Part shown: in pieces, positions 24,618-31,915 of the stretch
Layout: the number at the start of each line of letters is the position of its first letter
Numbering within the stretch: position 1 is the stretch's first letter
From: Pseudophaeobacter leonis
GTDB lineage: Bacteria; Pseudomonadota; Alphaproteobacteria; Rhodobacterales; Rhodobacteraceae
Direction of reading: 5' to 3'
Assembly: GCF_002087335.1 (NCBI RefSeq)
Contig: NZ_MWVJ01000032.1
Span: forward strand, 1-35,121
DNA length: 35,121 nucleotides
Translations under genes and position numbers: made by a program
Notes under the pieces: model-generated
What the model was told of the DNA's origin: nothing
Databases searched by the model: none
Seen by the model: the letters and a program-made list of their open reading frames with translations, nothing else

Positions 24618-25469
24618 TTGCAGGTTTTGCGGTCCACTGGATTTTTTACGGGATTTTTCGCGGCGTCTTTGGCCAGCCTCTTTGTCCTGTTGCCCCTTGT
24701 GGCACAGGCCGCAGACAGTCGTTTGCAGCGGATGGAAACCACCGAGGATGGCCGCGCCTGGGAGGCGGTGGGGCGGCTGGATGTCAATGGCGAGGGATTC
24801 TGTACCGGTGCCTTGATTGCCCCAGATCCGGGGCTGACGGCGGCGCATTGTCTCTATGACGCCCGCAGTGGAGTGCGGCTCAAACCACAAACCATTGAAT
24901 TTTTGGCCGGATGGCGCAATGGCCGGGCCTCGGCCTATCGCACGGTGGCGCGCGCTGTGGTGCATCCCGATTATGTCTTTGATGGTGAGGTCTCAACCGA
25001 CCGGGTGCGCAAGGACATCGCCTTGTTGCAGTTGCAGCGCCCCATTCGAAACACCACCGTCATTCCGTTTCAGACCGACAGCCGCCCCCGTAAGGGGGCT
25101 GATGTTGGCGTTGTCTCCTATGCACATAACCGCTCTGAGGTGCCCTCGATCCAGGAGATATGCTCGGTGATGGCCCGTCAGGACGGGGTGCTGATCATGT
25201 CGTGCGATGTGGATTTTGGATCATCTGGCGCGCCGGTCTTTTCGTTTGACGGTGGCCTGCGGCGTATTGTCTCTGTGGTCTCGGCCAAGGCCGAGGTCGA
25301 AGGTCAGCGGGTCTCTTTGGGGGCGGCTCTGGCGGATGGGCTGCAGCTGCTGCGGGCGCAGCTCACCAGTGCGCGGATCGGCTCGCGTATGCCCGAGGGC
25401 GTCGGCCGGGTGCAGGTGGGCGCTGAGCGTTCTACTGGGGGGGCAAAGTTTGTTCGCCCTGGGGGTTAG
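24618..25469 (+). CDS. Secreted trypsin-like serine protease
   Basis: A 283-residue chymotrypsin-fold protease with an N-terminal export signal (FFAASLASLFVLLPLVAQA, cleavage likely after AQA near residue 31). The catalytic triad is visible: H77 in LTAAHC, D133 in RKDIALLQL and S203 in GSSGAP. Cys pairs around the His (62 and 78) and before the Ser (182 and 196) suggest two disulfides, fitting the periplasm or outside. I use the TTG start at 24618, supported by GAGGAG just upstream and the complete signal peptide. A Ser/Gly/Arg-rich tail follows the domain. Specificity unknown. It stands alone between glcF and hsp20. Confidence 0.88.
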   Translation: MQVLRSTGFFTGFFAASLASLFVLLPLVAQAADSRLQRMETTEDGRAWEAVGRLDVNGEGFCTGALIAPDPGLTAAHCLYDARSGVRLKPQTIEFLAGWRNGRASAYRTVARAVVHPDYVFDGEVSTDRVRKDIALLQLQRPIRNTTVIPFQTDSRPRKGADVGVVSYAHNRSEVPSIQEICSVMARQDGVLIMSCDVDFGSSGAPVFSFDGGLRRIVSVVSAKAEVEGQRVSLGAALADGLQLLRAQLTSARIGSRMPEGVGRVQVGAERSTGGAKFVRPGG

Positions 25470-25477
25470 CCGCAGCC

Positions 25478-25504
25478 CTTGAAAACCTACGCTGCGTGCA
25501 TATT
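25478..25504 (+). promoter_or_regulatory. Possible RpoH heat-shock promoter of hsp20
   Basis: CTTGAA (25478-25483), 15 bases, CATATT (25499-25504). CTTGAA with a CATAT-type -10 resembles alphaproteobacterial RpoH promoters. It would give a leader of about 90 bases rich in short GC stems; I could not recognise a defined ROSE thermometer in it. Confidence 0.45.
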
Positions 25505-25604
25505 TCATCTCTTGTCAGGGTCGCCGGTTACCGGGGCCCGGATGGCAGTCGCCCGTCCCATCAGGGAGGGCCGTTATAAGTCGCTCATAATCCGAGGATG
25601 AAAC

Positions 25605-26075
25605 ATGCGTAGATTTGATTTTGCACCGCTGAACCGTGCAACCATTGGGTTTGACCAGATCGCTGATCTGATGGACCGTGCCCTGAGCAATGATGTCGGG
25701 CAACCCAGCTACCCCCCTTATAATATTGAAAAAACAGCCGCAGACAGCTATCGGATCTCGATTGCTGTGGCCGGTTTTGGCGAAGATGATCTTGCCGTTG
25801 AGGTGAAGGAAAACGCTCTGGTGGTGTCCGCACGCAAAGGTGAAGACGAGGACGGCCGCAGCTTTTGGCCCCGTGGTCTCGCAACCCGCGCCTTTGAGCG
25901 CCGCTATACTCTGGCGGACCATGTGCGCGTGACAGGCGCCAGCCATGCCGATGGCATGCTGCATATCGATTTGCACCGCGAAGTGCCGGAGGCCCTGAAG
26001 CCCCGCCGGATCGAGATCACCTCAACAGGCCCGAAACAGACAGCGATTGAGGCCGAGGCCCAGACCGTTAACTGA
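25605..26075 (+). CDS. Small heat shock protein, Hsp20/IbpA family
   Basis: A 156-residue alpha-crystallin-type chaperone that holds unfolding proteins. The N-terminus (FAPLNRATIGFDQIADLMDR) matches IbpA-like proteins. YPPYNIEKTAADSYRISIAV begins the crystallin domain, AVAGFGEDDLAVEVKENALV continues it, and ERRYTLADHVRVTGASHADG with MLHIDLHREVPE closes it. The family C-terminal anchor appears as PRRIEI. A GAGGA ribosome site precedes the ATG. A probable RpoH promoter lies 100 bases upstream and a strong terminator downstream, so it is a single-gene unit. Confidence 0.93.
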   Translation: MRRFDFAPLNRATIGFDQIADLMDRALSNDVGQPSYPPYNIEKTAADSYRISIAVAGFGEDDLAVEVKENALVVSARKGEDEDGRSFWPRGLATRAFERRYTLADHVRVTGASHADGMLHIDLHREVPEALKPRRIEITSTGPKQTAIEAEAQTVN

Positions 26076-26093
26076 TCTGGAAACTGATCTGGC
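26070..26093 (+). repeat. 12-bp tandem duplication across the hsp20 stop
   Basis: AACTGATCTGGA and AACTGATCTGGC are adjacent; the first includes the end of the coding region. A third CTGATCTG follows at about 26101. Confidence 0.7.
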
Positions 26094-26165
26094 ACCTCAC
26101 CTGATCTGAAAAACGACTTCGTTCCGTTCAACGGCTTTCTCCAGGGAGCTGGACCGGAATGCGTG

Positions 26166-26203
26166 TAGCCCCAGACCTCTCTGCGTGGTCTGGGGCTATT
26201 TGC
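26166..26203 (+). terminator. Strong terminator after hsp20
   Basis: TAGCCCCAGACC (26166-26177) and GGTCTGGGGCTA (26187-26198) are exact complements around a nine-base loop, followed by a short T-rich stretch. Confidence 0.85.
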
Positions 26204-26208
26204 TTTTG

Positions 26209-26238
26209 TACTGGGGTGCTGGGTACTGGGTGCTGGGG
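26209..26238 (+). repeat. 15-bp tandem duplication upstream of the TetR operators
   Basis: TACTGGGGTGCTGGG (26209-26223) is followed by TACTGGGTGCTGGGG (26224-26238), the same unit with a one-base slip. Confidence 0.7.
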
Positions 26239-26258
26239 ACGGTGCGGCGCGTCGTGTT

Positions 26259-26274
26259 CCTACCATTTGGTAGG
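26259..26274. promoter_or_regulatory. Operator 1 of the TetR regulator
   Basis: CCTACCATTTGGTAGG, a 16-bp palindrome with core TACC-N4-GGTA. The second site at 26282 has the same core and spacing, centres 24 bp apart, both before the TetR start. Confidence 0.65.
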
Positions 26275-26281
26275 CTGCATC

Positions 26282-26299
26282 ACTTACCGAGTGGTAAGT
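26282..26299. promoter_or_regulatory. Operator 2 of the TetR regulator
   Basis: ACTTACCGAGTGGTAAGT, seven-base arms around four bases, core TACC-N4-GGTA. Paired with operator 1; placement 49 bases before the ATG suggests autorepression. Confidence 0.65.
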
Positions 26300-26347
26300 C
26301 GTTGGCAGTAGTGATACGCTCAGGGAGTCTGATCTGGAGATCTGCCC

Positions 26348-26956
26348 ATGCCGTCCCCGGCGCAAACCCGTAAAAACTTGTTATTCGTTGCCAGAAACCA
26401 TTTGGCGGAACGCGGCTATCACGGCACCAGCCTTGCTGCGGTTTCAGGCGAATTGGGCCTGACAAAACAGGCTCTGCTGCATCATTTCAAAAGCAAAGAC
26501 CTACTGTATGCAGCGGTTCTTGAGCAGCTGGGCGCGGAGCTTCTGGAGCTGCTCTTTGCCTCCCTGGAAGCGAGCGAGCTGGCGGAGGACCAGCTGGCGG
26601 GGTTCTTTGCGGCGCTGACAAGACAAGGCCTTGCGCAGCCCGCGGATCTGTCGCTGGTATTGCGGGATCTGATGGATTTTCAGGGGCGGGGCCCTGATTC
26701 AGGCCAGGACAGTTGGCCGCTTCAAAACGTCTTTGAACCCTTGATTGCGCTGATACAGGCAACGCCGCGTTGGCAGGGGGCCGGTTTTGCCGAGGCTCTG
26801 TCGGTTGCCTCGCAAATGCTTGCTGCTATTTGCCTGTTTCCATCGGCGCAGGGCGCGCTTGCCAGCAGGTTTGGGCAGGCTGCGGTTGATCAGGTTCGCA
26901 CGACATTTCTGGTCCAGACGCAGGACCTGGTCCGCGAACGACTGACGAGAGACTGA
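26348..26956 (+). CDS. TetR-family transcriptional regulator
   Basis: A 202-residue TetR repressor. The DNA-binding domain is residues 8-55: KNLLFVARNHLAERGYHGTS, then LAAVSGELGLTKQALLHHF with KSKDLLYAAV after it. The ligand-binding half is helical and variable. A GGAG site precedes the ATG. Two TACC-N4-GGTA palindromes lie in its leader, so it probably represses itself. A strong terminator isolates it from hsp20, and a hairpin follows it, so any further target lies elsewhere; the globin gene 110 bases on is a weak candidate because no similar palindrome precedes it. Inducer unknown. Confidence 0.9.
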   Translation: MPSPAQTRKNLLFVARNHLAERGYHGTSLAAVSGELGLTKQALLHHFKSKDLLYAAVLEQLGAELLELLFASLEASELAEDQLAGFFAALTRQGLAQPADLSLVLRDLMDFQGRGPDSGQDSWPLQNVFEPLIALIQATPRWQGAGFAEALSVASQMLAAICLFPSAQGALASRFGQAAVDQVRTTFLVQTQDLVRERLTRD

Positions 26957-26962
26957 CCATTT

Positions 26963-26989
26963 AGGGGGAACTCTCTGAGTTTTGCCCCT
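26963..26989 (+). terminator. Imperfect hairpin after the TetR gene
   Basis: AGGGG..AACTC can pair with GAGTT..CCCCT with a mismatch and a small bulge, immediately after the stop. No T-run. Confidence 0.4.
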
Positions 26990-27067
26990 TGAATGCGCCA
27001 CCCGGTAAAGATGTACGCTATACAATCATTTTGTAAATTGTGTTTGTAACGAGTGTTTGAGGTCGAT

Positions 27068-27487
27068 GTGCAGCAAGCCATTGAAATGAACCATCGGGAT
27101 ATCGAAGATATTCAGGCCAGCTTTTCTGCGGCCTATGCCAGAAAGGCTGCAGTGGGGGACCGGTTTTACCTGCACCTTTTTCGCATTCTGCCAGAAACGA
27201 AGTGCCTGTTTGCAGGCGATCGCTCCAGACAGAAAGAGGTGTTTGCCTCGATGCTGACCTGCTGTTTCCAGAGCATGGTGAGCCGCGACAGGCCCGTTCA
27301 TGCCTGCAATGCCCTGGCCGGCACGCATGCAGGTGTTGGATTCGGTCTGCGGCAGGAAGAGGGAGCCAGCAAGGCTCTGATGGCGGCGCTGCAGGATGTT
27401 ATGGGGAATGATCTGACTGAGACACAAAGCGCGATCTGGCAACGGGCGGTGGCGCGCGTCATGCGCATGGTGGTCGCGGCAGACTAA
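27068..27487 (+). CDS. Single-domain globin
   Basis: A 139-residue globin like the haem domain of flavohaemoglobins. FYLHLFRILPETKCLF matches helix B/C with a B10 Tyr (about residue 34 here), and LAGTHAGVGFGL matches helix F with the likely proximal His at about residue 87. RMVVAAD closes the last helix. There is no reductase domain, so it is a stand-alone globin for oxygen or nitric oxide chemistry or sensing. Start choices are GTG 27053, GTG 27068 and ATG 27086; I choose 27068 because GAGG lies six bases upstream. The leader is AT-rich. Family call is good, ligand role unknown. Confidence 0.8.
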   Translation: MQQAIEMNHRDIEDIQASFSAAYARKAAVGDRFYLHLFRILPETKCLFAGDRSRQKEVFASMLTCCFQSMVSRDRPVHACNALAGTHAGVGFGLRQEEGASKALMAALQDVMGNDLTETQSAIWQRAVARVMRMVVAAD

Positions 27488-27501
27488 GCTTTGCCGCTAG
27501 G

Positions 27502-27547
27502 AAACCAAGGGCCAAGGGCCCCAGTTCGAAACCGGAGCCCTTGGTTT
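27502..27547. terminator. Bidirectional-type terminator between globin and gabD
   Basis: AAACCAAGGGC (27502-27512) and GCCCTTGGTTT (27537-27547) are exact complements. The genes on both sides converge here, so the hairpin can serve both. Confidence 0.65.
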
Positions 27548-27567
27548 GTGTGTCTTGGTTTGTGTAT
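27540..27567 (+). repeat. 14-bp tandem duplication at the terminator
   Basis: CTTGGTTTGTGTGT (27540-27553) and CTTGGTTTGTGTAT (27554-27567) are adjacent with one mismatch; the first overlaps the terminator arm. Confidence 0.75.
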
Positions 27568-27579
27568 AAACTGCGGTGT

Positions 27580-29052
27580 TCAGACCGACATGCAGATATA
27601 TTTCATTTCCAGATAGTCTTCGATGCCGTGGTGGCTGCCTTCGCGGCCCAGACCAGACTGTTTTACACCGCCAAAAGGCGCCACCTCGGTAGAGATGATG
27701 CCGGTGTTGACGCCGACAATGCCATATTCCAGCGCTTCTGCGACCTTGTAGACCCGGCTCAGGTCCTTGGCGTAGAAATAAGAGGCAAGGCCAAAGATGG
27801 TGTCATTGGCCATCGCGATGACCTCGTCTTCATCCTCAAATTTGAACAGCGGCGCCAGTGGGCCAAAGGTCTCATCGGTGGCAAAGGCCATGTCACGGGT
27901 CGCCCCCGTGAGGATGGTGGGCTGAAAGAAGGTGCCGCCCAGCTCTGATGCCTGGCCGCCGAGGATGACCTCAGCGCCTTTGGCGGTGGCGTCGGCGATA
28001 TGGTCCTGCACTTTGGTCACGGCCTTGGCGTTGATCAGCGGCCCAAACAGGATGCCATCTTCCATACCGTCGCCGACCTTCATATTGGCCACGGCGTCTT
28101 TTAGTTTGGCGGCAAAGGCATCATAGACCCCAGCCTGCACATAGATCCGGTTGGCGCAGACACAGGTCTGGCCGTTGTTGCGGAACTTGCACATGATGGC
28201 GCCTTCAACGGCGGCATCAAGGTCGGCGTCGTCAAACACGATAAAGGGCGCGTTGCCCCCCAGCTCCATCGAGCATTTCATCACCGTGTCGGCGGCCTGA
28301 CGCATCAGGATGCGGCCCACGGCGGTGGAGCCGGTGAAGGTCAGCTTGCGCACGGCTGCGTTGTCGCAGAATTCCTTGCCGATTTCCGAGGCGTTGGATG
28401 AGGGCACCACGCTGAACACACCTGCGGGAATGCCTGCGCGATCCGCCAGCACTGCCAGCGCGGTGGCGGAGAGCGGTGTGAGCTCGGCGGGGCGCGCCAC
28501 AAAGGCACAGCCTGCAGCCAGCGCCGGGCCTGCCTTGCGGGTGATCATTGCATTGGGAAAATTCCAGGGCGTGATCGAGGCGGCGACACCGATAGGTTGC
28601 TTCAGCACCGTGATGCGCTTGTCGCGCTGATGGCCGGGGATTGTCTCGCCATAGATACGTTTGGCCTCTTCGGCGAAGAACTCGATGAAGGAGGCGCCAT
28701 AGGCGATTTCCCCACGGGCCTCGGCCAGGGGTTTTCCCATCTCTGCCGTCAGGATGATTGCCAGATCCTCTTGATTGGCCATCATCAGATCATACCATTT
28801 GCGCAGAACAGCAGCGCGCTCTTTGCCAGTCCATTTGGCCCAGTCCTTTTGGGCCGCATCCGCCTGAGCGATCGCACCTGCGACCTGCGCGCGGCTGAGG
28901 TCAGTCACCTGGGCAATCACATCGCCACGGGCTGGATTGATGACATCAAAGGTGGCGTCGCCATCGGTGAACTGTCCGCCAATATAGGCGCGGGTTTCCA
29001 GCAGGGTGGGGTCGCTCAACAGAGATTTCAGCGCGGTGGTTGTTTGCAGCAT
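27580..29052 (-). CDS. gabD: NAD(P)-dependent succinate-semialdehyde dehydrogenase (GabD type)
   Basis: A 490-residue aldehyde dehydrogenase. The catalytic Cys lies in NNGQTCVCANRIYV and the general-base Glu in MELGGNAPFIVFDDADLDA. TPWNFPNAMITRKAGPALAA and FTGSTAVGRILM form the cofactor site, and GGVKQSGLGREGSHHGIEDY is typical of GabD-like enzymes. Oxidation of succinate semialdehyde in GABA breakdown is the likely reaction; related enzymes accept glutarate semialdehyde or other aldehydes. The frame is open to 29319, but ATG 29052 has an AGGAGG site and starts the family-like sequence. No gabT is adjacent. It diverges from the hydrolase gene, and a 15-bp tandem repeat lies in the shared 231-bp gap. 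Confidence 0.9.
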   Translation of the reverse strand: MLQTTTALKSLLSDPTLLETRAYIGGQFTDGDATFDVINPARGDVIAQVTDLSRAQVAGAIAQADAAQKDWAKWTGKERAAVLRKWYDLMMANQEDLAIILTAEMGKPLAEARGEIAYGASFIEFFAEEAKRIYGETIPGHQRDKRITVLKQPIGVAASITPWNFPNAMITRKAGPALAAGCAFVARPAELTPLSATALAVLADRAGIPAGVFSVVPSSNASEIGKEFCDNAAVRKLTFTGSTAVGRILMRQAADTVMKCSMELGGNAPFIVFDDADLDAAVEGAIMCKFRNNGQTCVCANRIYVQAGVYDAFAAKLKDAVANMKVGDGMEDGILFGPLINAKAVTKVQDHIADATAKGAEVILGGQASELGGTFFQPTILTGATRDMAFATDETFGPLAPLFKFEDEDEVIAMANDTIFGLASYFYAKDLSRVYKVAEALEYGIVGVNTGIISTEVAPFGGVKQSGLGREGSHHGIEDYLEMKYICMSV

Positions 29053-29125
29053 AGGGGGCCTCCTGGGGGTGTTTGCACGGGCATGAAAAACAGTTGGCCC
29101 TTGATATGTCGAGAAAGATCTATGA

Positions 29126-29155
29126 GTCCAGAATTTGAGGGTCCAGAATTTGATC
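29126..29155. repeat. 15-bp tandem duplication in the gabD-hydrolase gap
   Basis: GTCCAGAATTTGAGG (29126-29140) and GTCCAGAATTTGATC (29141-29155) share 13 bases. It lies between divergent genes and might be a pair of regulator half-sites or simple slippage. Confidence 0.7.
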
Positions 29156-29283
29156 AAAACAGGTTTCAGGCCGCGGGCTGCTCGGATCGGGAATTTGCGC
29201 GCAATGCCCCTGCCTGGAGCAGGATTTGACAAGTGCCTCCGTACCTTGTCACTTAGCCTTGGAGCCGCGAAAGGAATACGACA

Positions 29284-30072
29284 ATGGAACTGGACGATGC
29301 CTATGCCAATGGAGCCCACATTGCGGGGGCGGAGGAGTTTCCACCGCGCTGGGCGGCTTCGGCTGCGGATTTTCGCAACAGCCTACATGCGCGGGCCCGA
29401 CTTGACATTCCCTATGGCGACGGCGCGCGACACAAGTTCGACCTGTTTTTGCCCGAGGGTACAGTCAAAGGCCTGTTTATCTTTGTCCATGGCGGCTATT
29501 GGCTGGCCTTTGACAAGAGTTCCTGGTCGCACCTGGCTGTGGGGGCATTGGCGCAGGGCTGGGCCGTGGCGATGCCCTCCTATGATCTTTGTCCTGAGGT
29601 AACGATTGCCGATATTACCCGACAAATTGCCGCAGCCGTGAGCTGCATTGCCAAAGAGGTGCCTGATGTGCCGATCTCGCTTGCCGGGCACTCTGCCGGC
29701 GGCCACCTGGTGGCCCGGATGCTGGACCCCGCGCTGATCTCTCCTGCGGTGGCGGATCGGCTGAAGATCGTTGTCCCGGTGTCGCCACTGGCAGATCTTT
29801 TGCCACTGCTGCGCACCTCGATGAATGACAAGTTCAAGATGGACTGCGACGCCGCCAAGGCCGAAAGCCCGGTTGAGATGCAAGAGCGTTACCCGGCTGA
29901 AGTCACGGTCTGGGTCGGAGCCGAAGAGCGGCCTGCCTTTCTGGATCAGGCGCAGTGGCTTGCGGATGCCTGGCATGCGGATCATGTAATTGCGCTGGGC
30001 AAGCATCATTTTAATGTGGTGGACCCGCTGGCCGATCCTGAAAGTGATCTGGTCCGGCTGATTGTCAGCTAG
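29284..30072 (+). CDS. Alpha/beta hydrolase, kynurenine-formamidase-like
   Basis: A 262-residue alpha/beta hydrolase. The oxyanion motif is FIFVHGGYWLAFDKSSW, typical of the formamidase/carboxylesterase (HSL-like) branch, and the nucleophile elbow is LAGHSAGGHL (Ser of GHSAG). The catalytic Asp and His fit EERPAFLDQA and KHHFNVVDPL near the end. HGGYW proteins include arylformamidase of tryptophan breakdown, but no kynurenine genes are nearby, so the substrate is open. ATG 29284 follows a GGAAT leader with weak ribosome site. Creatinase follows 265 bases later behind a hairpin, so co-transcription is uncertain. Confidence 0.82.
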   Translation: MELDDAYANGAHIAGAEEFPPRWAASAADFRNSLHARARLDIPYGDGARHKFDLFLPEGTVKGLFIFVHGGYWLAFDKSSWSHLAVGALAQGWAVAMPSYDLCPEVTIADITRQIAAAVSCIAKEVPDVPISLAGHSAGGHLVARMLDPALISPAVADRLKIVVPVSPLADLLPLLRTSMNDKFKMDCDAAKAESPVEMQERYPAEVTVWVGAEERPAFLDQAQWLADAWHADHVIALGKHHFNVVDPLADPESDLVRLIVS

Positions 30073-30092
30073 GCGGTGGGCATTTCGGCAGT

Positions 30093-30115
30093 CTGAAAAG
30101 GGTATCTCTTTTCAG
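30093..30115 (+). terminator. Hairpin after the hydrolase gene
   Basis: CTGAAAAG (30093-30100) and CTTTTCAG (30108-30115) are exact complements around a seven-base loop, 21 bases past the stop. The rest of the gap to 30337 holds only the creatinase leader; I see no small gene. Confidence 0.45.
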
Positions 30116-30337
30116 CAGGGTCTATGTGTGAGGCGGCGAAAAACGCTTGCCTCATCCGCAAATAGCGCGCATCTTGCTGCCTGGACCGGGCGATGGCGTC
30201 GCCGCATGGGGTCGTTCAGGATTGCACCGAGGCCATTTGGGATCTTTGGTCAAACCCCTGACACTCTTCATGGGTCCGCTTTCAAAATATTTTGTCCTGT
30301 ACGCCAGGAGCTTTCTTGAGAAAAGGAAGGATCCAGC

Positions 30338-31546
30338 ATGACTGCACGTCCTGACATGTACCGTTTTCACAACGGTGAAAAAGCCCCGCTGCAATTTGCG
30401 GTTTCAGAATATGAGGCGCGCATTGCGGGCCTGCGCAAAATCATGGCCGCACATGGCGTGAGCGCAGCCGTCTTCACCTCGATGCATAATATCTCGTACT
30501 ATTCGGGCTTTACCTACTGTGCCTTTGGCCGACCCTACGGGTTGGTTGTCACAGAGGATCAAGCGGTGAGTATTTCTGCCGGTATTGATGCGGGCCAGCC
30601 CTGGCGGCGCTCGTTCTGCGACAACATCACCTATACCGACTGGCAGCGCGACAATTTCTGGCGCGCCATTTTGTCAGTCTCGGGTGAGGGCGCTGTTGTG
30701 GGGTTCGAAAGCGACCATCTGACCCTGTTGCAAAAGGCAAAACTGGACGCATTCCTGCGCCCGGCGCAGCTGGTGGATCTGTATGAGCCGACCATGATCC
30801 AGCGGATGGGCAAATCAGACGCGGAACTGGATATGATCCGGGCCGGGGCTGCGGTTGCCGATGTGGGGGGCTTTGCCATTCGCGACGCGGTGAAAGAAGG
30901 CGCGCGCGAGATTGATGTGGCCATGGCCGGGCGCGATGCGATGGAGCTGGAAATTGCCCGGCGGTTTCCGGATGCGGAATATCGCGACAGCTGGGTCTGG
31001 TTCCAGTCAGGTATCAACACGGATGGCGCCCATAACCCGGTCACCGCCCGCAGGCTGCAGCGCGGTGACATTCTGTCTCTGAACACCTTTCCGATGATTT
31101 CGGGCTACTACACGGCGCTGGAACGCACCCTGTTTGTCGGCGAGGTGGATGCCGACAGCCTGAAAATCTGGGAGGCCAATGTTGCGGCGCATGAGTACGG
31201 GATCTCTTTGCTCAAACCCGGCGCCAGCTGTGCCGAGATCACCCATAAGATCAACGCCTTCTTTGAAGAGCGCGACCTGCTGCAGTATCGTACCTTTGGC
31301 TACGGGCATTCCTTTGGGGTGCTGTCGCATTACTACGGCCGCGAGGCGGGGCTGGAGCTGCGCGAGGATATCGACACGGTGCTGGAGCCCGGCATGGTGA
31401 TCTCCATGGAGCCGATGCTGACCCTTGCAGAGGGGCAACCCGGTGCTGGCGGCTACCGGGAGCATGATATTTTGATCATCCATGCCGATGACACCGAAAA
31501 CATCACCCAATACCCCTATGGGCCTGAGTTCAACGTTGTTGGCTAA
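30338..31546 (+). CDS. Creatinase (creatine amidinohydrolase)
   Basis: Hydrolyses creatine to sarcosine and urea. The 402-residue protein belongs to the pita-bread peptidase M24 fold and, by eye, follows Pseudomonas creatinase closely: AAVFTSMHNISYYSGFTYCA, FGRPYGLVVTEDQAVSISA, GIDAGQPWRRSF, YTDWQRDNFW, SWVWFQSGINTDGAHNPVT with the catalytic His, and GYYTALERTLF. YRTFGYGHSFGVLSHYYGRE and GGYREHDILI follow. These runs separate it from plain Xaa-Pro peptidases, which need metal ligands that creatinase lacks. AAGGAAGG precedes the ATG. No creatininase, sarcosine oxidase or transporter gene is adjacent, so the rest of the pathway must lie elsewhere. Confidence 0.93.
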   Translation: MTARPDMYRFHNGEKAPLQFAVSEYEARIAGLRKIMAAHGVSAAVFTSMHNISYYSGFTYCAFGRPYGLVVTEDQAVSISAGIDAGQPWRRSFCDNITYTDWQRDNFWRAILSVSGEGAVVGFESDHLTLLQKAKLDAFLRPAQLVDLYEPTMIQRMGKSDAELDMIRAGAAVADVGGFAIRDAVKEGAREIDVAMAGRDAMELEIARRFPDAEYRDSWVWFQSGINTDGAHNPVTARRLQRGDILSLNTFPMISGYYTALERTLFVGEVDADSLKIWEANVAAHEYGISLLKPGASCAEITHKINAFFEERDLLQYRTFGYGHSFGVLSHYYGREAGLELREDIDTVLEPGMVISMEPMLTLAEGQPGAGGYREHDILIIHADDTENITQYPYGPEFNVVG

Positions 31547-31570
31547 GGGGCAGGTCTGTTGCCTTAAGTG

Positions 31571-31651
31571 AGGCCAGGCGCTCCCGCCCAGTCTTGATCC
31601 CTGACGGGATCGCGCCCCGTTGGGCCTGGCACCGCGCCTTTGGCGCGGTGC
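31571..31651. repeat. Multi-hairpin intergenic element (REP-like)
   Basis: Nested inverted repeats: GATCCC-TGAC-GGGATC (31596-31611), GCCAGGC near 31573 pairing with GCCTGGC (31624-31630), and a tight hairpin GCACCGCGCC-TTT-GGCGCGGTGC (31629-31651). This looks like a structured repeat or terminator after creatinase. The rest of the gap to 31915 shows no gene; a short tandem repeat lies at 31814-31844. Confidence 0.6.
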
Positions 31652-31813
31652 TCTCCTATGATCCGGCGAGAACTGTATTATATTTGCAGCCTCGGCGATG
31701 ATTGCTATCATGGGACAGCATCTCGCAACAGGCGCAGGGGCTTCCCCCCTTGCTTTCAAGGCCAAACCACTTATGAGTGGCTGCCTCACCTGCGTGTCGA
31801 ACTGGTGCCCACA

Positions 31814-31844
31814 TGGACCCTGTGAAACTGGGACCCTGTGACGC
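31814..31844 (+). repeat. 15/16-bp tandem duplication upstream of pssA
   Basis: TGGACCCTGTGAAAC (31814-31828) is followed by TGGGACCCTGTGACGC (31829-31844), the same unit with one inserted base. Confidence 0.65.
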
Positions 31845-31915
31845 TGGCGGCGGCCGCGCGTGGGGCCGCGTTTCCAACGATGACATCTGTCTCATAAGAG
31901 TGACCTAGCCGAGCC

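Noticed and set aside
27021..27050. ACAAT...ATTGT in the globin leader as an FNR or NsrR-like site
   Set aside because: Only five outer bases match and the core does not fit either motif.
31640..31825. Short frame between creatinase and pssA as a gene
   Set aside because: It has no ribosome site, begins next to a hairpin and resembles no family I know.
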